DNA of 64,000 nt, taken from assembly GCF_001412215.1 (NCBI RefSeq), contig NZ_LLWP01000002.1:124001-188000 (forward strand), read 5' to 3'. Numbering within the stretch: position 1 is the first letter of the stretch; each line of letters starts with the position of its first letter. The notes under the pieces were generated by a model. That model was not told the DNA's origin, ran no database searches, and saw only the letters and a program-made list of their open reading frames with translations. This document shows positions 25,116-34,558 of the stretch, one piece after another. The stretch is from Pedobacter sp. Hv1. Its GTDB lineage: Bacteria > Bacteroidota > Bacteroidia > Sphingobacteriales > Sphingobacteriaceae. The translations under genes and the position numbers were made by a program.

Positions 25116-25459
25116 GGGGAATGGGAAATAGGAAATAGAGAATGGTAAGGGGAATGGTAAATAGGGAATAGAAAGTGGGAAATAGGGAATAGATTGTATA
25201 CTATAAATTAAAAAAGAATCTGGTGCGCAATAATTTTTTAGCGAATTAGGTTCAAAAAATCAACCTATTCCCTATTTCCAATTCCCTTAACACCCTGGCT
25301 TTCTAGCCAAAATACTTTTTTAACAGATTAAGGTAACCAACCTATTCCCTATTTCCTATTTACTATTATCTTAATATCCTAGCTTTCTAGCCATATAATT
25401 TCTTTACTTGATAATATTTGGTTATTTTGTAGGTTCGCTCATTTTTAGATAGAATTGAT
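25116..25459. repeat. Gap with inverted GGGAAATAG/CTATTTCCC word repeats
   Basis: A non-coding 344-bp gap. The left part (25118-25192) is built from GGGAATGGGAAATAGG words; the right part (25261-25365) from their complements CCTATTCCCTATTT. The phrase from CAACCTATTCCCTATTT to CTTTCTAGCCA occurs twice (25261-25309 and 25340-25393). The two halves can fold into a long imperfect stem. Confidence 0.6.
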
Positions 25460-26146
25460 ATGAAATTTGCACACACCGTAAAGCAAAAAACAAAAATTGC
25501 TGCCTTACTTTTTGGAGTAATGGCCTGTACCATCTTAATTAGATTTTTAGAGGATAAAAGTATCAAGAGCATGAACAACGCTTTTATCTCTTTGTATAAC
25601 GATAGGCTAATTCCGGCAACTGATTTGTTTTATCTGGCCGAGAATCTTTATGCCAAACGTTACATTTTGGAGGCTTTTATCGAGCATCAGCCTAAAAAGG
25701 AAAGTGAGCACGAGCTATTGCAACGTTTGGTTAAACACGATGCCAACATCAATTCTTTATTGCAGAAATACGAAAAGACCTTTTTAACACAGCAAGAAAA
25801 AACCTATTTGGCAGAGCTGAAGGCTAAACTGAAAGAAAACAAAACTATAGAAGACCGAATTATTGCCGCAGAAACCACTCAGGCCAACGGGGCTACCAAA
25901 TCGTTATTCGAAACTACTGGCCTGGATTCTTTCAACAGCATTAACAGCAAATTGGCAGAATTAACGCAGCTACAAACCAAAGTTGGCGAAGAATTGATGA
26001 AAGATTCCAAATATTTGGTCTCTGGTAGCAAGTTATATTCAGGTATTCAGTTTGCTTTGGCCATTGTAATCGGGATTTTAATCGTCTCAATTATCTTCGC
26101 TTCTAATGTGGTAAAAACTACTAATCAGAAGTTTAACCTAAATTAA
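25460..26146 (+). CDS. MCP-type four-helix-bundle sensor-like protein without output domain
   Basis: A 228-residue inner membrane protein. One membrane helix near residues 12-28, a mainly helical periplasmic region (about 30-195) resembling the four-helix-bundle ligand domain of chemoreceptors, and a second helix (about 197-215). The C-terminus stops a few residues after the second helix, with no HAMP, signalling or kinase domain. Signalling would need a partner protein. Function otherwise unknown. Confidence 0.75.
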   Translation: MKFAHTVKQKTKIAALLFGVMACTILIRFLEDKSIKSMNNAFISLYNDRLIPATDLFYLAENLYAKRYILEAFIEHQPKKESEHELLQRLVKHDANINSLLQKYEKTFLTQQEKTYLAELKAKLKENKTIEDRIIAAETTQANGATKSLFETTGLDSFNSINSKLAELTQLQTKVGEELMKDSKYLVSGSKLYSGIQFALAIVIGILIVSIIFASNVVKTTNQKFNLN

Positions 26147-26241
26147 GACTGTGCTAAAAAAGCGAAATCAGAGAATATGAAAATAATCCTTGTTATTTAG
26201 CCTTGCATTTGATAGATTTGCATCCCGCTGAATAAGCAAAT

Positions 26242-26321
26242 GCCCAGCTGGCGGAATTGGTAGACGCGCTGGTCTCAAACACCTGTGGGAAACCGTGCCG
26301 GTTCGACTCCGGCGCTGGGTA
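26242..26321 (+). tRNA. tRNA-Leu (anticodon CAA)
   Basis: An 80-base cloverleaf. Acceptor arms GCCCAGC and GCTGGGT pair with one G-T; the D arm has GAATTGGTAGA; the anticodon loop CTCAAAC gives CAA; a long variable arm (class II) and a T arm with GGTTCGACTCC follow. CCA is not encoded. One T-T mismatch in the anticodon stem is visible. A strong terminator follows at once. Confidence 0.93.
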
Positions 26322-26330
26322 CGTAAAAAA

Positions 26331-26357
26331 GCCTTCGAGAAATCGGAGGCTTTTTTT
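26331..26357 (+). terminator. Intrinsic terminator of tRNA-Leu
   Basis: GCCTTCGA, loop GAAA, TCGGAGGC, then seven T. The same 20-base hairpin recurs at 33342-33361. Confidence 0.9.
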
Positions 26358-26605
26358 GTTTTAAATCTTTTCTGGCTATTTAACAATAGCAACAATCTGT
26401 ACAAACACTCAATCCTCTCCTTTTGAGCAGTTTTTCGCTCTCAAACCTCCCATTTTGGATTTATTTACAAAGTTTACATTTTTATTTACAATCCAAATCG
26501 CTTAACCGCTAAGGCTTCAGAGTAGTTTTGTGGTATCAAAAAGTTAGAAAAAATCAAAACCATCATCTTTCTCAATTGATGAGCAATCAATTTAATTTCC
26601 GTAAT

Positions 26606-27253
26606 ATGAACAACAAATTATCAACCTTAATTTTAATCATTACTCCTTTCTTCTTCGCTTGCAGTGGATCTGTAAAAAACGAAAATAAAAACAAGGCATC
26701 GGCAAGTGCCTTATCCTTACATGTTGACGATGAAAAATATATTCCAATAGATACGAAACAAAGTGTAGTAACATGGAAAGGTGCTAGTTTAATGGGTTCA
26801 AATAGTCATACTGGGTATGTCTATCTATCACAAGGAGAATTGATGATCGAAAAAGGCCAACTTGTAGGTGGTACAATTGAAGTAGACATGAATACCATTG
26901 AAGATAAAGACCACGGGCGTGATAATAACCTAGTTAAGCACTTAAAAGATCCCGATTTTTTTGAGGTTAACAAATTCCCGTTTGCTACAATTGCCATTAC
27001 CAAGGTTACCTCATTAAATGCCGATGATAAAGAAATTACAGGAAACCTCACCATCAAAGGCATCACACATCCCGTTACTTTTACTGCCAAAATAGCAGTT
27101 AAGAACGGAATTATCGAAGCGACTGGCAAGCTGATCATCGATCGAACAAAATGGGATGTCCGCTATAAATCACAAAAGTTTTATGATCTTGTAGCCAATC
27201 AAGCTATTTCAGATGATATTGAGTTCCATATAAAGGTGGTAACAAAGCCATAA
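26606..27253 (+). CDS. YceI family lipoprotein
   Basis: A 215-residue protein with a lipobox at Cys20 (FFFAC) followed by a YceI-type beta-barrel: TKQSVVTWKGASLMGSNSHT, GGTIEVDMNTIED, LKDPDFFEVNKFPFA, LTIKGITHPVTF and IIDRTKWDVRY. YceI proteins bind long isoprenoid or lipid chains in the periplasm; some are stress induced. A frame from 26528 exists, but the hydrophobic signal begins at the ATG at 26606, so I start there. It appears monocistronic. Confidence 0.9.
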   Translation: MNNKLSTLILIITPFFFACSGSVKNENKNKASASALSLHVDDEKYIPIDTKQSVVTWKGASLMGSNSHTGYVYLSQGELMIEKGQLVGGTIEVDMNTIEDKDHGRDNNLVKHLKDPDFFEVNKFPFATIAITKVTSLNADDKEITGNLTIKGITHPVTFTAKIAVKNGIIEATGKLIIDRTKWDVRYKSQKFYDLVANQAISDDIEFHIKVVTKP

Positions 27254-27394
27254 ATAAGGTGGCTTGGTGTAAGCTTTTTAACTTATAGACCAAATTGCTA
27301 AAGAAAGGGAATTGTTAAACACTAATACAACATCAACTTCATCTAATATTTGTATAGATTGCAACCTTGATCTACAAAAATTCGTCTTTTATAT

Positions 27395-28429
27395 ATGAAA
27401 AGAACCCTTGGAATACTGTTGATAGTAAGTTTAGCCCTCCACCTACCCGCACAAGAAAAATTAACTGCCCAAGATAGTATCAAAGTATTTTACGATCAAC
27501 TTTTTTCGGCCTTAAAAATTGGATACTTACACAAACAAACGGTGAATTGGAAACTTGTTGAAGCTGAAACCAAGCAGCGTTTAGCAGCATATCGCAACTT
27601 TAAAAACTCATTAGACGAAATTAAGCCATTGTTCGACAAAATAGGCGCTACCCATTGCACCGTATTCGATCAACAAAATAGATACACCTCTACAGCAAAG
27701 ATCATATCAAAAGAAGACTACAGTACACAATGGCAAAAGAAATACGACACCAAACCTGGTTTTGAAGCCAAAGTGCTCAATGGAAAGTATGGCTACATTT
27801 TAATGCCACGTATGCTGTTTTTCGACACAAGTGCAGCCAACATTCATCAAATAGCCCAGCCTTTATATGATCAGATTGCCGATATCAAAACCAAGCATCA
27901 AATTGAAGGCTGGATGATCGATCTACGTTTTAATACTGGAGGCAACTCAACACCAATGCTTTTGGCCTTATATGATTTTCTGGGCGATAATGAGGTTTGG
28001 GGTTCACTTAATCTCAACAAAAAAACAGAACGTAGCGCTAAACTGAAAAAAGGAAAATACATCGACCGGTCTAAAACAGAACCCTTTATTAATCCTAGTG
28101 GCGCCCTGTTAGACCAAGCAAAAGTGGCCGTAATTACCGGCATATTTACCGCAAGCGCTGGAGAGGTAACTGCATTGGCATTTAAAGGCAGGCCTCATAC
28201 CATATTTATCGGAGAAAGCACTTATGGAGCTACTACTGGAAATGTGATGTGGCCTTTACCTTTTGAAATGACCATGGCTTTAACAACCTCTTACGATAGC
28301 GATAGAAACGGCAACTACCACGAAAAAATTATTCCAGATATCACTATTCTAAAGCAAGACAATTATGATGAGCTGCTTTTAGATCAAAAAATTCAGGAAG
28401 CCATTAAATGGATAACGAACAAATCGTAA
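27395..28429 (+). CDS. S41 family peptidase, secreted
   Basis: A 344-residue protein with a signal peptide (cut near LPAQ, residue 20). The S41 core is recognisable: EGWMIDLRFNTGGNSTP (171-187), the nucleophile region TGIFTASAGE with Ser254, and GESTYGATTG (273-282), which carries the general-base region of tail-specific proteases though with Ala-Thr where Lys is usual. There is no PDZ domain. Probably periplasmic or surface exposed. The missing lysine means activity is not assured. Confidence 0.82.
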   Translation: MKRTLGILLIVSLALHLPAQEKLTAQDSIKVFYDQLFSALKIGYLHKQTVNWKLVEAETKQRLAAYRNFKNSLDEIKPLFDKIGATHCTVFDQQNRYTSTAKIISKEDYSTQWQKKYDTKPGFEAKVLNGKYGYILMPRMLFFDTSAANIHQIAQPLYDQIADIKTKHQIEGWMIDLRFNTGGNSTPMLLALYDFLGDNEVWGSLNLNKKTERSAKLKKGKYIDRSKTEPFINPSGALLDQAKVAVITGIFTASAGEVTALAFKGRPHTIFIGESTYGATTGNVMWPLPFEMTMALTTSYDSDRNGNYHEKIIPDITILKQDNYDELLLDQKIQEAIKWITNKS

Positions 28430-28584
28430 AAAGCTAAAACTTTAGCAGTTTGTAACACTATTGAGATCAAACTTAAAATTTAAAGTCTCCATACACTAAA
28501 TAGGAAACATCTAGTGTTTACGTTAGGTTTATGATACGTTTTGTTTATTTTAGCCAATAGATCAACCCTTTTATACTCCTTGCC

Positions 28585-29733
28585 ATGAGACTTTTTTTAC
28601 TTTCCTTAACTTGCTTATTCCCTCTTTTTAGCATTGCCCAAAACAACTATCAGGTAAACGCACAAATTAGCAACCTTAAAAACGGCGACATCATTTATCT
28701 CACTTATCCAGTCGAAGGAAAGCAAATTACAGACTCTTCTATTGTTCAAAATGGAAAATTTGTTTTCAAGGGAAACCTTCAATATCCTGCACTTGCAAGT
28801 TTATACCTCAACAAAAATCCTTATGTAAAAAAAATGGCAAAGGGTGAAGTATTAGATTATGCAAGATTTTACCTCGAACCATCAAAAATTACGATAAAAT
28901 CGGCCGATTCGCTAAAGAAAATGACTGTAACTGGCTCAACATCCAATACCCTTTATGCCGATTTAAAACAGATGTTGAAAGGCAACGATGATAAAATTAC
29001 CGCAATGAGAAAGGAGTACAATAACTTATCGAAAGAGAAACAAAGTGATTCTATCGTATTTGCGGGTTTTCTTGCCAGAGAACAAAAACTGTTTGATGAA
29101 AATGCTGCCATCCATGTAGCTTTCGCCAATAAATACCCAAATTCTTATCTCAGCATAATTAGTTTAGCCTTTGCTGCCACTCAACCAAATATGATAACTG
29201 CTGTTGAAAAAGCCTATAAAAAAATGCCCGAACAACTTAAAAAAACGACATTGGCAAAAACTATCCCCGTTGTACTCAAATCTCATACGGCAGTAGCAAT
29301 TGGACAAAATGCACCAGATTTTGGGCAACAAAATACGGATGGAAAATTGATTAAATTGTCAGATTTTAAAGGAAAATATGTGCTATTAGACTTTTGGGCT
29401 AGCTGGTGTGGGCCTTGTAGAGAAGAAAATCCAAATGTGGTAGTGGCATTTAACAAATGGAAAGATAAAAATTTTACGGTTTTGGGTATTTCTTTAGATG
29501 GCGGTGCAACCGGAACCACAAAAGAATCTTGGTTAAAAGCCATTGCTGCCGATGGCTTAACGTGGACACATCTTTCCGATTTGAAGGGCTGGGACAACCA
29601 AGTTTCAAAAGTGTATGGTATCCAAGGTATCCCAGCTAATTTTTTGATTGACCCAGCAGGAAAAATCATTGCAAAAGACCTAACCGGCAAATTGTTAAAC
29701 GAAAAATTAGCAGCGATCTTTACCTCAAAATAG
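28585..29733 (+). CDS. TlpA-like thioredoxin with N-terminal DUF4369-type domain
   Basis: A 382-residue secreted thiol-disulfide protein. Signal peptide to about residue 19; a beta-rich DUF4369-type domain (about 20-120, NGKFVFKGNLQYPALASLYL); a helical linker; and a thioredoxin fold from about 240 with FWASWCGPCREENP (Cys275, Cys278). Such proteins are abundant in Bacteroidota and act as periplasmic or membrane-associated reductases. The substrate is unknown, and no obvious partner lies alongside. Confidence 0.9.
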   Translation: MRLFLLSLTCLFPLFSIAQNNYQVNAQISNLKNGDIIYLTYPVEGKQITDSSIVQNGKFVFKGNLQYPALASLYLNKNPYVKKMAKGEVLDYARFYLEPSKITIKSADSLKKMTVTGSTSNTLYADLKQMLKGNDDKITAMRKEYNNLSKEKQSDSIVFAGFLAREQKLFDENAAIHVAFANKYPNSYLSIISLAFAATQPNMITAVEKAYKKMPEQLKKTTLAKTIPVVLKSHTAVAIGQNAPDFGQQNTDGKLIKLSDFKGKYVLLDFWASWCGPCREENPNVVVAFNKWKDKNFTVLGISLDGGATGTTKESWLKAIAADGLTWTHLSDLKGWDNQVSKVYGIQGIPANFLIDPAGKIIAKDLTGKLLNEKLAAIFTSK

Positions 29734-29792
29734 CAAAAAACAATAATTATTCTTGGCTTGCCCAAAAGAAAATCACCGCTAATCAAACTTAA

Positions 29793-30848
29793 TTAAAGAA
29801 TTGCTTTCCCAATTTTTAAGGCATAATCACCCAGGTCGGTCAGATTGGTATTCGATAAGATAATGATACTCAAATCGCTGTTTAAGTAATGAAACCAAAC
29901 AGCATTGGCACCTGCTATTCTACCATACCTTTCCATGCGTTTGTATTTTTGCGTATCCCGAATCCAAACACTATAGCCATAATTATCTAGTCCAGGTGTT
30001 AAAAGCTGGTCTAAAGTTTCTTTTTTGATTAGTTTAAAGGCAAATAGGGCATTATTAAATTTAATCATGTCGGCAGTACAAGAATACATTGCACCAGCAG
30101 CCGAGAAGTCTTCTACATAAATTGGGATGTTTGGAATTAAATGGTCAAGGCTTTTATCCTTATAATAAGGAGTGGCAAGGTTTTTTATCAATTTATAATG
30201 AGAAAGCAATCCCGAATTGTGCATTCCTAATGGAAGAAGAATTTGTTGCGCTAAAACCTGTTCAAATGTCTTTTGATAAATAACCTCCAAGATTCGACCT
30301 AAAATCATGTATTCGCCATTGTTGTAATCGAATTTTGTTCCCGGCTCATTCACCAGCTCATTTGAACAAAAATTAGTTACGATTTCCTTTAATTGATAGG
30401 GTTTATGATAAAAGCCAATGCCATACTTCAAAAAGTTTTCGTCTTTGGCGGTATCTGTATTTTTCATTCCGGATGTATGATTCAACAACTGATGGATCGT
30501 TACTTTAGGGCCTGCTTCTCCTTTGTAATCGGGTAAATAGTCGACTATTTTTTTATTCAAATCAATTTTTCCTTGTTCAACGAGCTGAAGAATTAGAACA
30601 GCCGTAAATGTTTTGGTGAAAGAGCAAACCTGATATTTGGTGTCATTTGTAATCAATGAATTGAACGAACGTTCGGCAACGCCAAAGCTTTTGTGATAAA
30701 TTATTTTTGAATTCTTTTGAATTAACACTGTTCCATTAAATTGATGTTGTGCAGCATAGGTTTCTACCAGTTGGTTAATTTGCTGCGTTTGGCCAAAGGC
30801 ATAATTACTCAGTACGAAAAGGAACAATACGTTTAAAATTTTCTTCAT
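29793..30848 (-). CDS. Serine hydrolase, beta-lactamase/penicillin-binding class C family
   Basis: A 351-residue secreted protein with a signal peptide ending near FGQ (20). The S-x-x-K motif is SFTK with Ser76 and Lys79; the Y-x-N motif is YNN at 175-177. An HTSGM phrase at 124-128 is usual in this family. Roles in the family include esterase, D-aminopeptidase and carboxypeptidase; nothing here indicates antibiotic resistance. Monocistronic, convergent with the thioredoxin-like gene. Confidence 0.88.
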   Translation of the reverse strand: MKKILNVLFLFVLSNYAFGQTQQINQLVETYAAQHQFNGTVLIQKNSKIIYHKSFGVAERSFNSLITNDTKYQVCSFTKTFTAVLILQLVEQGKIDLNKKIVDYLPDYKGEAGPKVTIHQLLNHTSGMKNTDTAKDENFLKYGIGFYHKPYQLKEIVTNFCSNELVNEPGTKFDYNNGEYMILGRILEVIYQKTFEQVLAQQILLPLGMHNSGLLSHYKLIKNLATPYYKDKSLDHLIPNIPIYVEDFSAAGAMYSCTADMIKFNNALFAFKLIKKETLDQLLTPGLDNYGYSVWIRDTQKYKRMERYGRIAGANAVWFHYLNSDLSIIILSNTNLTDLGDYALKIGKAIL

Positions 30849-30990
30849 TTTAACTAATTTAAGTTAATGATTAGACAACAATTAATTTTTTAAGTTGCAT
30901 CTTCAGCAGAAATACAGTTTTTAGGCGATGAGGCTATTGCCTATATTTACGGATTGAGGCAACAACCGGAAATCCCAAACAAATTCATCA

Positions 30991-31527
30991 ATGAAAAAAG
31001 CATTAATTTTAGTTTCTACCGTAATCATCACCAGTGCCTTAATTTACATCGTAATACATTATATCGGGATGCAGGGTTTTGCATTTGCTTGGACGCTCAA
31101 TTTCATATTAATGGCCGCTGCGCTTACCTTTACCGAAACACTAAAAAGTCCACTTAATGCTACCTATTACCATGAAAAAGGATGGGAAAAAGGCGGAAAA
31201 ATATACGAACAGTTGGGCATCAATTTTTTCAGAAAATTATTGATTTGGATTGGTTGGGAGAAACTGAACAAAAAATCCAATCCTGTAGCAAAGCATACCA
31301 ATACCTTAATTCATCTCCATAACCGAACAAAACAGTCTGAGTTGGGTCATCTCCTTATTTTGATTATCGTTTTGGGCTTTACCATTTTTGTGGCGTTCAA
31401 ATTCGGGTTTGTCAAAGCTTTGTGGTTAATCCTCTTAAATGTGTTACTCAACCTTTATCCCATTTTACTTCAACGTTACAACCGTCCACGGTTAGAAAGG
31501 GCGATCAACTTAAGTAAACGGAGATAA
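30991..31527 (+). CDS. CrtO-like membrane acyltransferase family protein
   Basis: A 178-residue membrane protein with about four hydrophobic helices. YYHEKGWEKGGKIYEQLGI and the C-terminal NLYPILLQRYNRPRLER resemble the glycosyl-diaponeurosporenoate acyltransferase (CrtO) family, in which an N-x-P-x-x-x-QRYNR motif is the most conserved part. The carotenoid role of the named family need not apply; no carotenoid genes are nearby. The assignment rests on motif memory only. Confidence 0.6.
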   Translation: MKKALILVSTVIITSALIYIVIHYIGMQGFAFAWTLNFILMAAALTFTETLKSPLNATYYHEKGWEKGGKIYEQLGINFFRKLLIWIGWEKLNKKSNPVAKHTNTLIHLHNRTKQSELGHLLILIIVLGFTIFVAFKFGFVKALWLILLNVLLNLYPILLQRYNRPRLERAINLSKRR

Positions 31528-31659
31528 AAACGTTGCCATCGCCATAAAATTTTCAAACCCTCTAAGGATTGGCTCGAAACAGTGATCACTCCTTTTATTT
31601 CTCTCCTTATAATCCGATGTCTTTCCCTTATCTTTGCCAAAAATTCAATACTCCATACT

Positions 31660-33294
31660 GTGATTAATGTAAATAACATCTCCGTTTCATTTGGCGGAAC
31701 CACCCTATTTAGCGACGTAACCTTTTCGATAAACGAAAACGATAAGATAGCCCTTATGGGTAAAAATGGTGCAGGCAAGTCGACCATACTAAAAATCATT
31801 GCCGATGTGGCTAAACCTACTTCTGGTAACGTAACTGGTCCAAAAGATGCAGTGATAGCCTATTTGCCACAGCATTTGCTTACGCAGGATAAAGTAACCG
31901 TTTTTGAAGAAACGATGAAAGCTTTTGCTGAGGTAAACCAGATGCAAAAAGAACTAGATGAACTGAATGAGCAATTAACTGTTCGTACCGATTATGATAG
32001 TGATGACTACATGAAGTTGATCGAACGGGTATCGGAACTGAGCGAGAAATTTTATTCGATCGAAGAGATCAATTATGATGCAGAGGTAGAAAAAGTATTG
32101 AAAGGTTTAGGTTTCGAGCGTAAAGATTTTACCCGTCAAACCTCAGAGTTTTCTGGCGGATGGCGCATGCGCATTGAGTTAGCCAAAATTCTGTTAAAGA
32201 AACCAGATTTGATCTTATTGGATGAGCCTACCAATCACATGGATATTGAGAGTATCCAATGGTTGGAAGATTTCTTGATCAACTCGGCAAAAGCGGTGAT
32301 GGTGATCTCTCACGATCGTGCCTTTGTAGACAATATTACCAATAGAACCATTGAGGTAACTATGGGCAGGATATACGATTACAAAGCCAAATACACCCAT
32401 TACCTTCAATTGCGTGCCGACAGACGTGTACACCAATTGAAAGCTTATGAAGAGCAACAACGTTTTATTGCAGACAACCAAGAATTTATAGATCGATTTA
32501 GAGGAACCTACTCTAAAACCCTACAGGTACAGTCGAGGGTAAAAATGCTCGAAAAATTGGAGGTTATTGAGATCGATGAGGTAGATACTTCGGCCTTGCG
32601 ATTGAAATTTCCACCATCGCCACGTTCTGGTCAATATCCGGTAATTGTTGAAGAACTTACCAAAACCTATGGCGACCATGTGGTGTTCAAAAAAGCATCA
32701 ATGGTAATTGAACGAGGAGAAAAAGTAGCTTTTGTGGGCAAAAATGGCGAAGGTAAATCGACCATGATCAAAGCCATCATGAACGAAATAGATTTTGAAG
32801 GAAGTTTAAAAGTAGGCCACAATGCTAAAATTGGATACTTTGCCCAAAACCAAGCTGCATTGCTTGATGAGAATTTAACCGTATTCGAAACCATTGACCA
32901 AATTCCACTAAGTGATGGGAGCATAAAAATCAAAGACCTTTTAGGTGCCTTTATGTTTAGTGGCGATGATACTACAAAAAAAGTGAAGGTACTTTCTGGT
33001 GGAGAGAAAACCCGTTTGGCGATGATCAAGTTGTTATTAGAACCAGTAAACCTGTTGATACTGGATGAGCCAACCAACCATTTAGACATGAAAACCAAAG
33101 ACATTATTAAAGATGCCCTTAAGGATTTTGATGGCACTTTGATTCTGGTATCCCACGATCGTGATTTCTTGGATGGATTGGCAAAAAAAGTATTCGAATT
33201 TGGCAACAAACGTGTTCGCGAGCATTTTGAAGACATCAAAGGGTTCTTGGCCTACAAAAAGATGGATAGCTTAAAAGAAATTGAACAAAGTTAG
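31660..33294 (+). CDS. ABC-F family ATPase
   Basis: A 544-residue soluble protein with two ATPase domains and no membrane helices. First domain: GKNGAGKS, SGGWRMR and LLDEPTNHMD; second domain: GKNGEGKS, SGGEKTR and LILDEPTNHLD; a charged linker between them. ABC-F proteins act on ribosomes. I start at GTG 31660 (INVNNISVSFGG), as the residues before it do not fit the family and a TATCTTTG box lies at 31629-31636. A frame from 31582 exists. Confidence 0.92.
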   Translation: MINVNNISVSFGGTTLFSDVTFSINENDKIALMGKNGAGKSTILKIIADVAKPTSGNVTGPKDAVIAYLPQHLLTQDKVTVFEETMKAFAEVNQMQKELDELNEQLTVRTDYDSDDYMKLIERVSELSEKFYSIEEINYDAEVEKVLKGLGFERKDFTRQTSEFSGGWRMRIELAKILLKKPDLILLDEPTNHMDIESIQWLEDFLINSAKAVMVISHDRAFVDNITNRTIEVTMGRIYDYKAKYTHYLQLRADRRVHQLKAYEEQQRFIADNQEFIDRFRGTYSKTLQVQSRVKMLEKLEVIEIDEVDTSALRLKFPPSPRSGQYPVIVEELTKTYGDHVVFKKASMVIERGEKVAFVGKNGEGKSTMIKAIMNEIDFEGSLKVGHNAKIGYFAQNQAALLDENLTVFETIDQIPLSDGSIKIKDLLGAFMFSGDDTTKKVKVLSGGEKTRLAMIKLLLEPVNLLILDEPTNHLDMKTKDIIKDALKDFDGTLILVSHDRDFLDGLAKKVFEFGNKRVREHFEDIKGFLAYKKMDSLKEIEQS

Positions 33295-33341
33295 AATAGA
33301 CGCCTATTTCAATAAGTAGCTATTTAAGTATACTTACTAAA

Positions 33342-33366
33342 GCCTTCGAGAAATCGGAGGCTTTTT
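33342..33366 (+). terminator. Intrinsic terminator after the ABC-F gene
   Basis: GCCTTCGA, loop GAAA, TCGGAGGC and a T-run; the hairpin is identical to the one after tRNA-Leu. Confidence 0.88.
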
Positions 33367-33549
33367 GTTTTGTCAATTTATCTCCAAGACCTCAATTATT
33401 GCAACAAGTCTTGCTATGCACTACCTATATTTGTGAATAACAACTATAAGTAGCGTAAATACAACTAGAAGTATGCTGCTTTTTTCGATTCTGGAAATAT
33501 ACCCAGATACTTTTGCTGTGTCGAAAAAACAAATAAAAAGACAGTAGCT

Positions 33550-34500
33550 ATGTTAAATACAAAAATGATTGGCAATAAAATTGCCGAAGCAAGAAAGAAA
33601 ACAAATCTATCTCAAGCACAACTTGCTCAATTTCTATTTATCAGTCCACAAGCAGTTGGAAAATGGGAAAGAGGAGAATCTAGTCCAGACATCATTACTT
33701 TTAACCGACTCTCGGAAATTCTGGGTGTAGACCTGAACTATTTTTCAGAAGATTTCCAAGCTGTGGATGATGGATTGCCTTTTAAAACACCCATTGTTAG
33801 TATTGACGATATGGAGCAAACCATACCAGAAGTGACCAAACTATCCAATAATCAGGAACGCCAAACCCACATCAACCTCAGCGCAGTTGATCTGCAAAAA
33901 AGTGATTTCGCAGACGTTATTTTACAAAAAGGAAAATTCAAAGCCAGTTTATTGTATGAAGCCAACTTTACCGGTGCCGATTTAACAGGTACCTCTTTTG
34001 AAGTATGCGATGCACGTAAGGCTAATTTTGACAAGGCAACACTCACAGACTGTAGCTTTTCTATTACCGACCTCACAGATGCAAGCTTTTACAAAACTAT
34101 TCTGGTAAATACCAATTTCAACAAGTCTTCATTGGTTGGAACAAAATTTACAGATGTAGAATTAACAAACGTGAAATTGACCATGACCGACCTTAAAGAA
34201 ACAATTTTTACGAACTGCATTTTTAATGGAGTAGACTTCAAATATTCCGACTTGCGTGGAATGCACTTTGATGGCCATGCCTTTATCGGTGTCCATTTTG
34301 ATCAATCTGCACTAGATAACGTTTCATTTGCCGGAGCAACACTCAGAAATGTATCATTCAAAATGCCTTTTTCTATCACAAACAAAGCTTATCGTGCCTT
34401 TAAAACAGTTTGTTTTGATGGTGCAATAATGGATAAATTAACCTATGCTGCACTTCAAGGCTTAAGGGTTGCCGACTTATCAAAGGTTACACTTATTTAA
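33550..34500 (+). CDS. XRE-type helix-turn-helix protein with pentapeptide repeats
   Basis: A 316-residue fusion. Residues about 7-66 are an XRE helix-turn-helix (NKIAEARKKTNLSQAQLAQF, then SPQAVGKWERGESSPD). From about 115 to 290 come pentapeptide repeats of the A(D/N)LxF kind (FTGADLTGTSFEVCDARKAN, FKYSDLRGMHFDG). Pentapeptide proteins form right-handed beta-helices, some of which mimic DNA. Cytoplasmic regulator of unknown target; a DNA-mimic or ligand-binding role of the repeat part is inference. Confidence 0.88.
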   Translation: MLNTKMIGNKIAEARKKTNLSQAQLAQFLFISPQAVGKWERGESSPDIITFNRLSEILGVDLNYFSEDFQAVDDGLPFKTPIVSIDDMEQTIPEVTKLSNNQERQTHINLSAVDLQKSDFADVILQKGKFKASLLYEANFTGADLTGTSFEVCDARKANFDKATLTDCSFSITDLTDASFYKTILVNTNFNKSSLVGTKFTDVELTNVKLTMTDLKETIFTNCIFNGVDFKYSDLRGMHFDGHAFIGVHFDQSALDNVSFAGATLRNVSFKMPFSITNKAYRAFKTVCFDGAIMDKLTYAALQGLRVADLSKVTLI

Positions 34501-34558
34501 ATCAGATGAATTGCCTTCTCCATATTTTTAAGTCTCCACAACCCTTACAAAAACCTCT

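Noticed and set aside
26168..26404. A minus-strand frame across tRNA-Leu
   Set aside because: It runs through a well-formed tRNA and its terminator, so it is not a gene.
29793..30848. Beta-lactamase resistance gene
   Set aside because: Only the general serine-hydrolase motifs are present, and this family in Bacteroidota is mostly non-resistance.
30991..31527. Carotenoid biosynthesis operon
   Set aside because: Only a CrtO-like motif is present; no other carotenoid gene is nearby.
32667..33239. A 190-residue minus-strand frame inside the ABC-F gene
   Set aside because: Antisense to the second ATPase domain with intact Walker motifs; serine- and asparagine-rich composition typical of a shadow frame.
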